This document shows positions 1-9,452 of a stretch of DNA of 24,373 nt, piece after piece (within the stretch, counting starts at the first letter, position 1; each line of letters starts with the position of its first letter). The stretch covers positions 1-24,373 of the forward strand of contig JAIWNI010000208.1 in assembly GCA_025331435.1 (NCBI GenBank). Reading direction: 5' to 3'. The notes under the pieces were generated by a model that was not told the origin of the DNA, did no database searches, and worked only from the letters and a program-made list of their open reading frames with translations. Source of the stretch: Choanephora cucurbitarum (Eukaryota; Mucoromycota; Mucoromycetes; Mucorales; Choanephoraceae). A program made the position numbers and the translations under genes.

Positions 1-2
1 AG

Positions 3-152
3 TAGTTTTTACAACAATTAATTAGTGTTTTTAAGCAGAGATAAAAGAGGGAAATGATGGGGTTCTAACTAATCTGCCTTTTGATACTGTCTGTCAATAT
101 TTGATTATTTTCTATTTCTTATGTTTTGGATAATTCAGACCCAGTCGACTCA
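3..152 (-). repeat. 3' LTR of the Ty3/gypsy-type element
   Basis: This 150-bp direct repeat matches 5310-5459 with no differences that I can see. The match stops at position 2 on the left (G here, T at 5309) and at position 153 on the right (T here, C at 5460), which sets the borders. In element sense this is the downstream LTR, since the coding frame is on the minus strand. At 150 bp it is short for a Ty3-type LTR. Confidence 0.95.
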
Positions 153-163
153 TTCTCCTACCC
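153..163 (-). promoter_or_regulatory. Polypurine tract next to the 3' LTR
   Basis: On the minus strand these bases read GGGTAGGAGAA, purine except for one T, and directly abut the 3' LTR. This is the position where LTR retrotransposons prime plus-strand DNA synthesis. The tract lies 23 bases beyond the Gag-Pol stop codon. The assignment rests on position and composition only. Confidence 0.65.
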
Positions 164-186
164 AGTTGACTAGACCTACAATTCAT

Positions 187-3100
187 CTACTGATGAATTT
201 GTCGTCGATATGTTGCAGAGTTGTTTCTTGCGTAGTATCTTCGTATTTGCGAGCCATTTACAGCCCTTTTAAGCCTTATGCCCTTGTCATTGGACAAAAT
301 GTAAACGTTGTTCGTTTTCTTGGCTAGCACAGTGTATATTCTGTCCCGGTACTTGGGTTCTAGTTTGTTTCTTCGATTATGCTTTAACATCAATACTGGA
401 TCTCCTATATTGATTTCACTGACGTCTGGTGTTACTTGGTCAGATACGTTATAGTCAGGCATGAAATCTTGTTGACCATTTCGATGTTGCAGCAATGTTA
501 GCCTCTCGAAACCTAGTTTCCTTCCATACTGTTGTAATACATCTTTATCTTCCCCTAAGGGTTCGATCCCAAAGAGCAGTTCGTAAGGGGACAGTTTCAA
601 TATGGAATGTGCCTTAGTGCGATATGCATACAATATGGATGGGAGCATGATATCCCAATCGAGCTTTCTTTCATACACGGCTTTCTTGAGTGACTTGACT
701 ATTACCCCATTGATGGATTCTACCATTCCATTTGTTTGGGGGTGATATGGAGCAGCGTACTGATGCTGTACCTTGATGTGTAGCAGGAACTCTTCCACCT
801 CTTTCCCAGTAAAGTGCAGACCGTTATCCGAGAGAAGAAACTTAGTTGCTCCAAACACAGTGAATAACTCGTCGTACATGAATTTCACCGTGGTTTTCGA
901 GTCGGCTGTCTTTACTGCTTTTGCTATAGGCCACCTTGAATAACATTCCACCGCTAGGATAATGTACTTGTTTTTTGAGATTGTGGTGGGGAAAGGGCCA
1001 ATGTAATCAATAGCGAACCTTTCGAATAAATGATGTGTAGGGATGTTTCCTTTTAGTACCATTTTGTTCGGGACGTTGGAGAATATTTGACATGCATGGC
1101 AACTTTTTATGTATTGTCGAAGATCCTCATAGGCTGTTGGCCACCAGTATCGTTTGTACAAGCGGGCCCAGGTAGCATCCTGTCCATAGTGTCCATGCTG
1201 ATCATGCATCGTTGTTATCAATTCTGCACGTTCTCTTAAACGCGGAACGAGTACTATTCGTTCATTCCGAAACAAACGATATAATTCACCTTTTTCGCCC
1301 ACTCGGTAGTTTCGTGCTTTTTTCTTCAAATTCGTGTCAACTCCTTGGTCTTCAGGATTCAACAAATATGATCGTAGTTTGTTTAGTTCAGGCTCATAGA
1401 TTTCCTCATGACTAGACTCGATCAAAAGGGAGTAGCACATGCTTTCAAACAGGTCTTCCTCGTCGGAAGGTGAGTTTATGGCCGGAGGGTACCTTGACAT
1501 CACATCGGCCACCACGTTCTGCTTGCCTGGTAAGTGATAAACCTTAAATTGGTATTCTTGGACACACATTATCCACCTTTGCATCCTTTGGGAGACATCA
1601 TTCTTTTTGAACAAGTACCGAACCGCAGTATTGTCCGTGTATAAGTCGAACTCTTTATCTAGAAGATATTTTCTCAGCTTCTTGAGAGCGTATACAACTG
1701 CAAGTAGTTCTTTCTCCACAGTGGGGTAGTTTACTTCGGCGGGTACCAATTTCCGAGACAAAAAGACCACTGGTCTTTCTTCTCCAGTCTCGTCGTCTTC
1801 CTGAGTAAGCACTGCTCCTAGTCCAATGTCTGACGCATCCGTATACAGTCGATAACGTTTTTTGGGATTCGGGTATTTCAATTCTACCGCTTTCTTGATT
1901 GACTCCTTGATCACTTTGTAAGATGACTGATGCTGGGTGTTCCACTCAAACCTAACGTTTTTCTTGAGTAACTTAGTTAGAGGCTCGATGATCTCTCCAA
2001 AGCTATGGACATGTCTCCTGTAAAACCCGGCCAATGCGATGAAAGCTCTTACGTCGCGAACATTCTTGGGAACTGGGAACTCTTCTATTTTCTTGACATT
2101 CTTCGGATTTGGCTTTATGCCCGTTGAAGACACGATAAACCCTAACGCTTCTACTTCTTTTCTTGCCCACATGCACTTGCTAGGCTTGAGTACTAGATTC
2201 ACCTCGCGTATTCGTTCCAACACTTGCTTCAGATGGCCCAAATGTTCCTCAAAGTCGTTACTATGTACACACAGGTCATCCAAGTAAGTAGACATGAATC
2301 GCCCAATGAACTTTTCCATTGCTTGATATATCATGCGACAAAATGTAGCAGGACCCGACTTGATTCCGAATGGCATCACGCAGTACGAGTACAGTCCCCA
2401 TGGCGTAGACATCGTAAGCTTAGGGATAGTGTCGTCGGCTACTGCAATTTGGTTAAAGCCTTTTAGCAGATCTAGGGTTGTGAACACACGTGAGCCTCGA
2501 TACGACTCCAAAAGATCAGTGATATGAGGGACCGGCCATGCATCCTGGATAGTTATGGCGTTCAAATCTTGAAACTGGACACAGAGTCTTTTCTCGCCTT
2601 GTTTCTTCTTCACATACAGTACCGGGAAAGCCCAACCTGAAGATGCACCTCCGGGGGTAGGGACTATCTGGCCATTTTCTATCATTTCTTCTATTTCTTT
2701 CTTCAAATCCTCTATCTCCGAATGCGACATGAATCTATTCGGTTTCTTATATATCGGCTTATGGTCTCCGGTATCTACAGAGAACTTAAGAAGGTTCGTT
2801 TGTTTTAGGTCATGGTAATCCAATCCGAAAACATCGCGATACTCTAACAACAAGTTCAACAATGCCTTTCGATCATTCTCGTTAAGGTCTGACTCGTTGA
2901 CGCTAGCTTCAATGGCCTCTCGTATTTCCACTTCTCTTGACGATACCTCATTTGAAGTCGATAAGAAACTTTCCTTTGGTGGCTTGTCGCTTGATACCCC
3001 TGACATGGAGATTGGCATTACCATAAAGGACTCATACCCTTGGGTGTCATCTTCAGTGGATGACCAACTATCAGTCTCGTATGGTTGTTCATCGCTTGAA

Positions 3101-5184
3101 AAATTATTTCCTGGTACAAGTTGCTTGATGTAATTCTTGTGATGGCTGTATTGCACATCCAGAGGTTCAATACCTTGATCAGTACGTATAGTCCAATGTT
3201 TAGTTTTATGGTCAGTCACGATCTCTAGCACATCTAATGCATCACTTCCTAACAACAAGTCATATGATGGATCTTTCATGACAGATACATTGTTAAGAAC
3301 AAAAGGTACCCCTTGAACCTGCACCATTAGTTCTGTAATGTCTCTGAAAGCGGGGATCACTCGACCATCTGCCATGGTATGTGTAACATACGAGTTTGTC
3401 ATTGATCCCAAGTCCAAACCCATTGCTTCGCAAAGTCTTTTGCTTATTATCGAACTACCGGAACCTTGATCAAGGACGGCCGGCACCTCTACTATGCCTG
3501 CGACAATAGCTCCCACTCTAGGTGCGCCTCTTTTGTTCTCATTGTCCACATGATATCGAACTTTACTAATACTTGCTGCTTGGTAGTAAGCGTCGACCTG
3601 AGGAAGTCTGGCTGCGCCCTTCCTAGGATTCTTTTGTGGGGTTCTTAATTCTTTTGATAGGCTAGACTTAAAACCTTTGACACTATTGGACATTTGCTCC
3701 ATGGAGACTAAGAAGACTTTTGCTTTCTTGACATCTTTGGCGTCGATGGTGTTTCCAGGCAGCACGGCTACTTGAGATCCGACGACATGTTCTAACGGAG
3801 GTTCCCGTTGTTTATTCTGCTTGCTTGCCATTGGTAGCTGGTCTTTGGACACCATATGTGCATCCGAGCTTTCTTGCACTGGGGCCTGGTTTTCTTCTTG
3901 CCTGTGCTTATTTTCCAGCTTTCTACTTGAGTGTGAATAACCTGGAGGGGTGGTGTCATGTACTTTGTTCCTTTTGCCACTCCTAGATATTCGGTAATCC
4001 AGGTCACTCCCTGTAGGCTTTCTTTTTTCGGCGGTGTAAGCTTCCCTAGCAACGTGTTTTTGCTCAACCTCAGGTTTTTGCGAAATAACCAAAAAATTGG
4101 ATCCTCCATTTTGCCCCTGGTTATTCTTTCTTGTATATTGTGAGCATTCCCAGAATGGGTGGTCACCTTCCTGCCCTTTGCACAGCTTGCAAGGACGGCA
4201 ATCCTTTGCCATATGCCCCTCTCCTTGACAGTTAAAGCAGGGCCTAGAGGTTCCCACTGGGGCGGGTTTTCCTTGAGCACTCAAGAAACTCTGTTGTTGC
4301 TGAGCTTGAGTTTGGATAAGTAGTGTTAAATTTTTCATGAGGTTAGTCATCTCTTCCATAGATTCATCCTTTCTCATTGGATAGGTTTTTGACTTTTCAT
4401 TATTTCTTTTTCTCAAATTTCTGGGGTGGTTATTTTTATCCGCATCAAGGCTTCTTTCTGGGGGGTTTTTAATAGCTTTAGCTGCTTTTGATTTGTTCCT
4501 AAGGACAGTACTTTCGTCCTCAGAACTTCCGCTACATTCCTCCTCATCACTATCTTCATTGGAAGAAAAGTCACTGTCTTGATCCGAGTCATCGAAGTTT
4601 TCTTCCTCCTTAGCGGCTTCCATAGCATCCTTTAGAGTCTTGGGTTTGGATCTTTTTACATCTCTTTTCAGTTCTTTTGGGGTTAATCCTGCCAAGTAGG
4701 CCTCTTTGACTTCTTCATCCGCTAGGATGGACGTAGACCCTTGTCCTTTCAGGTTCTTAACAAGGTGGTTGAATCTGTCATTATATTCTCTGACTGACTC
4801 GCCCGTCTTCTTCCTTGCATTGAGAATTTTATTGATGATGGATTTTGTGGATTGTTTTTTCTTGACACTAAATCGATCTTCGAATTCTTGTTCGAATTGA
4901 GCCCAATCATTGAACTCTTGATCGAAGAACCACTTAATAACGTTCTTGTCTTTCAAATAACCGGGAACGACTTCTAGTCTGTCTTCCGTCTTGATTCTTA
5001 ATAGCTTGCATCCAACATTGAAAAAATTGATCCATTCTTTTGGATCTTGACCCTTCTTGAATTTAGGGACTTGGTAACCACTTGACATTGTTATTGTAGG
5101 GGGACCAGATGGGGGTTTTAGGTTTTCAAATTGTTTTTGATTAATTACTTCCACTGAAAACTCCCTTCTGGCAGAAGGCACCAT
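187..5184 (-). CDS. Gag-Pol polyprotein of a Ty3/gypsy-type retrotransposon
   Basis: One uninterrupted frame of 1665 aa codes for all structural and enzymatic functions. Approximate residues: retrotransposon Gag domain 50-185; acidic Ser/Asp/Glu stretch 198-225; zinc knuckles C316-X2-C319-X4-H324-X4-C329 and an unusual C332-X2-C335-X6-H342-X4-C347; aspartic protease with LDQGSG near 571-576 and LLLGSDAL near 643-650; reverse transcriptase with TLDLLKG near 903 and YLDD 967-970; RNase H with YTDAS near 1114, E1159, D1184 and ADVMSR near 1226; integrase with an H-H-C-C finger (about H1327, H1332, C1362, C1365) and a D1393, D1452, E1488 triad spaced as D,D35E. The first ATG, near 5184, is used; a second in-frame Met at residue 33 is possible. 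Gag and Pol share one frame, so no recoding signal is needed. The protease has Gln where DTG/DSG is usual. Probably functional otherwise. Confidence 0.95.
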   Translation of the reverse strand: MVPSARREFSVEVINQKQFENLKPPSGPPTITMSSGYQVPKFKKGQDPKEWINFFNVGCKLLRIKTEDRLEVVPGYLKDKNVIKWFFDQEFNDWAQFEQEFEDRFSVKKKQSTKSIINKILNARKKTGESVREYNDRFNHLVKNLKGQGSTSILADEEVKEAYLAGLTPKELKRDVKRSKPKTLKDAMEAAKEEENFDDSDQDSDFSSNEDSDEEECSGSSEDESTVLRNKSKAAKAIKNPPERSLDADKNNHPRNLRKRNNEKSKTYPMRKDESMEEMTNLMKNLTLLIQTQAQQQQSFLSAQGKPAPVGTSRPCFNCQGEGHMAKDCRPCKLCKGQEGDHPFWECSQYTRKNNQGQNGGSNFLVISQKPEVEQKHVAREAYTAEKRKPTGSDLDYRISRSGKRNKVHDTTPPGYSHSSRKLENKHRQEENQAPVQESSDAHMVSKDQLPMASKQNKQREPPLEHVVGSQVAVLPGNTIDAKDVKKAKVFLVSMEQMSNSVKGFKSSLSKELRTPQKNPRKGAARLPQVDAYYQAASISKVRYHVDNENKRGAPRVGAIVAGIVEVPAVLDQGSGSSIISKRLCEAMGLDLGSMTNSYVTHTMADGRVIPAFRDITELMVQVQGVPFVLNNVSVMKDPSYDLLLGSDALDVLEIVTDHKTKHWTIRTDQGIEPLDVQYSHHKNYIKQLVPGNNFSSDEQPYETDSWSSTEDDTQGYESFMVMPISMSGVSSDKPPKESFLSTSNEVSSREVEIREAIEASVNESDLNENDRKALLNLLLEYRDVFGLDYHDLKQTNLLKFSVDTGDHKPIYKKPNRFMSHSEIEDLKKEIEEMIENGQIVPTPGGASSGWAFPVLYVKKKQGEKRLCVQFQDLNAITIQDAWPVPHITDLLESYRGSRVFTTLDLLKGFNQIAVADDTIPKLTMSTPWGLYSYCVMPFGIKSGPATFCRMIYQAMEKFIGRFMSTYLDDLCVHSNDFEEHLGHLKQVLERIREVNLVLKPSKCMWARKEVEALGFIVSSTGIKPNPKNVKKIEEFPVPKNVRDVRAFIALAGFYRRHVHSFGEIIEPLTKLLKKNVRFEWNTQHQSSYKVIKESIKKAVELKYPNPKKRYRLYTDASDIGLGAVLTQEDDETGEERPVVFLSRKLVPAEVNYPTVEKELLAVVYALKKLRKYLLDKEFDLYTDNTAVRYLFKKNDVSQRMQRWIMCVQEYQFKVYHLPGKQNVVADVMSRYPPAINSPSDEEDLFESMCYSLLIESSHEEIYEPELNKLRSYLLNPEDQGVDTNLKKKARNYRVGEKGELYRLFRNERIVLVPRLRERAELITTMHDQHGHYGQDATWARLYKRYWWPTAYEDLRQYIKSCHACQIFSNVPNKMVLKGNIPTHHLFERFAIDYIGPFPTTISKNKYIILAVECYSRWPIAKAVKTADSKTTVKFMYDELFTVFGATKFLLSDNGLHFTGKEVEEFLLHIKVQHQYAAPYHPQTNGMVESINGVIVKSLKKAVYERKLDWDIMLPSILYAYRTKAHSILKLSPYELLFGIEPLGEDKDVLQQYGRKLGFERLTLLQHRNGQQDFMPDYNVSDQVTPDVSEINIGDPVLMLKHNRRNKLEPKYRDRIYTVLAKKTNNVYILSNDKGIRLKRAVNGSQIRRYYARNNSATYRRQIHQ

Positions 5185-5309
5185 GAATTTGTCTGTTTGA
5201 AATCTATTTACTTTTTGGCTTTTATGTGACAGCTTTAAACTTTATTTAGTGATCGGTTTTTCATACAAATAGTACTTCTGATGGACATACTTAAAGGTTT
5301 TGTGATAGT
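5185..5309 (-). other. Untranslated leader and primer-binding region of the LTR element
   Basis: This 125-bp stretch lies between the 5' LTR and the Gag-Pol start. A tRNA primer site would normally begin with TGG just inside the LTR. Here the minus-strand sequence begins ACTATCACAAAACC, with no TGG. Priming may therefore use an internal tRNA segment or self-priming as in Tf1-like fungal elements. I could not find a convincing self-complement in the LTR. Confidence 0.55.
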
Positions 5310-5459
5310 TAGTTTTTACAACAATTAATTAGTGTTTTTAAGCAGAGATAAAAGAGGGAAATGATGGGGTTCTAACTAATCTGCCTTTTGATACTGTCTG
5401 TCAATATTTGATTATTTTCTATTTCTTATGTTTTGGATAATTCAGACCCAGTCGACTCA
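5310..5459 (-). repeat. 5' LTR of the Ty3/gypsy-type element
   Basis: This is a 150-bp direct copy of 3-152. In element orientation it is the upstream LTR and should carry the promoter. Host sequence resumes at 5460 with CAAGC, the first four bases of which could be the target-site duplication. I did not identify a clear TATA box within it. Confidence 0.95.
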
Positions 5460-7510
5460 CAAGCAATGATTCTAGAGATTTCACTATCAGAAAAGACTAA
5501 ATCATTACTTGGATAAAGATAGTTCTGAGACATACACACAAAGGGCTTGTCTATCATTATCACACTATTTAAACTGATCTAACATCCAACGAAACAAGTG
5601 AACAAGTATGAAACAGTTAAGCCTGATATATTCAGATACTTTCCAGGACAAAACACATATCTTGATAAAGCATAAATAGCTTCTTATCAAGATATAAACC
5701 TAGTTGAAAATATATCTCCACCTTATTCAAGGCGGAGGATGAAATCTGGCTACAGACATCTTTTTATAAAGTTGACCAGTCATCCCAGTAGGAAAACTGC
5801 TCATACAGATAAAATTGTAACGGAGTGATTGATTGAAACCGAGATAGAAATAGTATATTAACACAACATGAACGTGCAGTAGAATTAGTTCCCTCTCTTT
5901 CTTTTTAATAAAAAAATCGAGTTCCCTCTCATTGAATCTTTGAGCCTGCAAATATCACACCGCCAATACTCCTATATAACATGCCGGTGTCTTCTTATAA
6001 TTTTCTTAGACAAATCATGATTAGCCTACTGTGTAATTAGGAGTACTTGACGCAAGTATTACGGTCACATATCTTGTCATTACACTTCAAGCTAAGTAAG
6101 TAGTAATAATCTATATTTATAATATGCGGCTGTAATCAACCTTGTTGATAGCAGGTGTTTTAGGGTCGTACATACGGATTCGAGATTACTGTTATGCAAC
6201 ATCGGTACAATATTCTTCAGCTTAAAGGATGACTATCAACAGCTATAACCTTGTGATCTTACGAACACAATCCATCGCAATAAAATCTTCAAATTTGAGA
6301 TTAGTCAAAGCAGTCTTGATTTACATTCAGTGCAGTATACTACCCTATAATGCTGTTCATAGTTATGTTATTATGTGAAGTTGAAGCACAAAATGAATGT
6401 TACATTCAGAATAGACGGGTGGCTTATCGAAGGATATCAGCATATGATATATACCTCTTGACAACATCGCAAATCATACAAGATGATCACTTGACCGTTT
6501 AAATCTGAATTTTCCCTTTCATCACTTTGCATTGTATAAGTTTTGAGTCAATGTTTTTCTCTCCGTGTGTTATGCATCTACCTTTTCTTTCATCCCGTTT
6601 TATTCATCAAGCATACGGTGACAATTTAATACCCGCGTATAAAGCACCTACAAACCGCAAATCTTTTTTTTTATTTCTTTCTTCTCTTTTTCATTCGTTA
6701 TCTTATTTGAAGACTCTTTTTACATATTTCGATTTCCTTCTCCTAGTTGAAACCACTAATGCTTCAACACTTGGAAGACGTATGTTAGGCTTACTCAAGG
6801 AGATGAAGATACGCTGTATATAAATGCACACTGTGCTTGCAACTGTTAAAGTTTCCTTTTGGTCTTGATAGATTCAAAAGTCTGCTCAATTTGAGCTTTA
6901 CAGTATTCAGTAAGATGAAAGGCTTTTTTCGTTAAATATTAGAGTAAATGTATACATTGTTATTGCGCCTTAAATACATCTGCATCATTTCGTTGTACAA
7001 CATGATGTCTCGATCATCTAATCATCCGGCATGAATTATTAAACCGCAGAATAAAATTCTTCGCTTTCGTTAATAATCTCATGAACACTCTTCCTTTTGT
7101 TTATTGTTTTTTTGTTGTTTACTTGATGTTATTCTTTTACCCTTTTGGGGAATCAAGAACGCCAAAGCTTTCAGCTTATTTTAATTAAATGGATCGTACT
7201 TCTAATTCCTAAAATCAATTGTTTCACTTACAACTCTATCCTATTAAAAATACACTATATTTTATTACTTTTTTCTTTAACTTGTTTTTATTTTTACCTT
7301 TTATCTGACTCAACTTCCTCACACTCAGGAAAAAGTTGATAGAACTTCAAAGACTTTATTTGTATAGGAAAAAATCAACATGTAATCGTAGGCCAAAAAA
7401 ATATCCTCTTCAATCGGCTTTAAAAAAAACTGTAGCATATGTCTAACGTCTGCATTACTACCTGCTAATCAGAAGTCCCATAATCATAACAAGATCAGCC
7501 ATAAAACCAT
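5460..7510. other. A+T-rich region without a supported gene
   Basis: About 2 kb follow the LTR element with many stops in all frames. The longest open runs (a minus-strand run at 5727-5951 and a plus-strand run at 6527-6823) are of a length expected by chance in A+T-rich DNA and have no recognisable domain. A pyrimidine-rich tract at about 6660-6746 follows a TATAAA-like word at about 6640, an arrangement that some fungal promoters show. No conserved coding sequence follows it, so I do not call a promoter. Confidence 0.5.
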
Positions 7511-7639
7511 ATTATGCAAAACAGTATGTCTGTGTTTCACAACATGATCTGTGAATCACAACACTGTCTGTGTTCACAGAATATATCTGTCACCCCCACC
7601 ACCTTTGCGCTGTGGTGTCAGTATTTCTGTTATTACCGG

Positions 7640-9452
7640 GAAGAAGCAATGGATGAAGAAGAAAGTTTGGTAAAACCGAAAAATTTTACCATTAGCCGTG
7701 GCCCTCTTCAACAACGATCATTTTATGACGAACTGTTGCCGAAGACTGTTCAGTCAGCAATAACAAGTTATGCTTTGAGAAGAAAATAATATCACTGGCG
7801 AACATTCAATGAAAGCGAATTCAATGGTGAATAGTACTACTATCAACAAATTGTAGCAAAAAAGGCTATCTTTAATAACATCTTTGAGAACATAAAATGG
7901 CCTTATCAGTCGTGGAGAGATAAAAATTATAAAAATCATACTTCAAACTATCAGACGAGAACTAAATAATGGTATCTGCTAAACAGATTACTTTGAACAT
8001 CTGATCAGTATCCCTCAAGCAGCAGGTGGAATTATAGTCGAAGAGCATGCACAGTCGGTCATAGAAGATCTTGGTGATGTAAATGACTTTGAAAGAGGAC
8101 CAGAGGTTGCTTCCAGGGAGTTAAGAGTTATGCTAAACAACGCAAACAGTTGTCAGAAAAGTATCTTTGAAGGTGTCATAAGTGAATTGAGAACAAATTC
8201 TGTTGTGTTTATCTCGGGTGCTGCTGGTATCAGGAAGTCACACCTGTTAAAAAAGTTTTTGAAAGACACTATAAAGCTCAAAACTACAAGGTAACTTGAA
8301 TGATTTTGCTGTTTCTATATCTGGAATTAACAACTTATATTGAAACAGATTTCTAAATTGGCTCCTACTGATGTAGCTGCACACAATATTAACGGTATGA
8401 TAGTTCATCGTTTTTTCGGAATGAAGATCTCTACCGATACACCTGACTACAACAAGCAGGACGAACTTGTAAAACAGTATCCCAGAATAATGCTATTTAT
8501 TGATGAGTATTTTTTGATAAACAATACGCTTTTAAACACTCTTAATGATGCATTGATCAGAACAACCAACTGATGTGTATTCATGGGTGGGATTAAAACT
8601 CTATTCTTCGATGATATTGCCAAGATTTTGCCGATAAAGATGAATGAAGGACCAACCTGGGATTTTGACATGTACAACTACGCACCAAAGTTTTCATTGC
8701 ATATGCCTGTTAAACAAGTTGACTCTATATTGATTTCCGTTTTGAAAAAGGTTCGTGTATGCGAGTTTGACGAGCAAGTTATAAGATTTATCAACAAGCG
8801 CACTGCTCTAAAAAACATGTCCCAACAAAATGTCTTAGTCTCTATACTACCAGAGTCAACGTAGATAAAGCCAATACTAAAGATTTCGATGACTTAGAAG
8901 GCGAAGCAGTAACTTACAGCTCTCTTGACTCTTACAACGAAAATGCAAAGAAGTCCGCTATGAAGATTCTCCGAAAAGAAACAAGACTCCCAAAAGACTT
9001 GATTTTGAAAATAGGCATGCCGATCATGCTTATTCAAAATTTAAAAGATAAAAAAGGGTGGGTTAATGGAACAATAGCTATGATTGAGTAAATAGATAAA
9101 GAAAATTTACGACTGAAGAAAAATGAAAACGAAGATGAACAATATGACAGTATTTAGATCCAGAGAATCTCTAGAACTGTTCCAGGTACAAGTTACATGT
9201 GGTCGCAGTTTCCTGTTTTACCAGCTTTTGCAACAACTATCCACAAAGCTCAAAGCCTGACAATTGACGCTGTTGCTATACATCTAGACAACATGTTATC
9301 TCATGGACAAATGTATGTTGCGATGTCTAGAGTCAGAAATAGCCAAAATTTGTTCTTTTTTGGCTCGGAATCACCCCTAGCAATCAAAAGGAAAATTTGG
9401 TTCGAACTATGACGCTATAGATATTGTGGAATACTATGATAACGAACACTAA
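7640..9452 (+). pseudogene. Decayed Pif1-type DNA helicase (probably Helitron-like)
   Basis: A superfamily 1 Pif1-type helicase can be read across broken frames. An N-terminal part (7649-7786, with PLQQRSFYDELLP) is followed by a degraded stretch with YYYQQIV near 7840. A third segment, 7983-8294, holds a damaged Walker A, SGAAGIRKS, where GxxGxGKS is expected. After an intron at 8291-8348, LAPTDVAAHNINGMIVHRFF is read near 8355, then the Walker B-like LFIDEY and MGGIKTLFFDDIAKILPI near 8583. A later frame from about 8861 carries LPKDLILKIGMPIMLIQN and the C-terminal FATTIHKAQSLTID and MYVAMSRVRN. The tail NYDAIDIVEYYD ends at TAA 9450-9452 in a third frame. Lesions: frame changes near 8260, 8840 and 9400, and in-frame stops at 8571, 9089 and 9155. 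The Lys of Walker A remains, but the product cannot be active. Pif1-like helicases occur in Helitrons, but no Rep/HUH nuclease is visible, so the element type is inference. Confidence 0.88.
8291..8348 (+). other. Spliceosomal intron inside the Pif1-type pseudogene
   Basis: The sequence runs from GTAACT at 8291 to AACAG at 8348, 58 nt. Removing it joins HYKAQNYK to ISKLAPTDVAA in one frame between Walker A and motif Ia, where Pif1 proteins are continuous. A TTAAC branch-point-like word lies about 20 nt before the acceptor. The short length suits an early-diverging fungus. Confidence 0.7.

Larger units (their letters stand above)
3..5459 (-). mobile_element. Complete Ty3/gypsy-type LTR retrotransposon
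   Basis: The element lies on the minus strand. Two 150-bp direct repeats (3-152 and 5310-5459) flank one long Gag-Pol frame in the order Gag, zinc knuckles, protease, reverse transcriptase, RNase H, integrase, which is the Ty3/gypsy order. The LTRs are identical when compared base by base, and the coding frame has no stop or frame change, so the copy is recent. In element orientation the LTR starts TGAGTC and ends AAACTA, so the terminal pair is TG...TA rather than TG...CA. The bases after the right LTR are CAAG, and the two bases visible before the left LTR are AG, which fits a 4-bp target duplication cut off by the window edge. I see no chromodomain after the integrase. Confidence 0.95.

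Noticed and set aside
1212..4900. Several open runs on both strands inside the LTR element (for example 3792-4280 minus, 2897-3133 plus)
   Set aside because: They are other-frame shadows of the intact Gag-Pol frame and show no domain of their own.
5727..5951. Minus-strand run of 74 codons
   Set aside because: The length is expected by chance in A+T-rich DNA, and the sequence is low-complexity with no motif.
6527..6823. Plus-strand run of 98 codons with a TATAAA-like word inside it
   Set aside because: Its Phe/Leu/Ser richness comes from the pyrimidine tract. No family resemblance and no flanking gene signals that agree.
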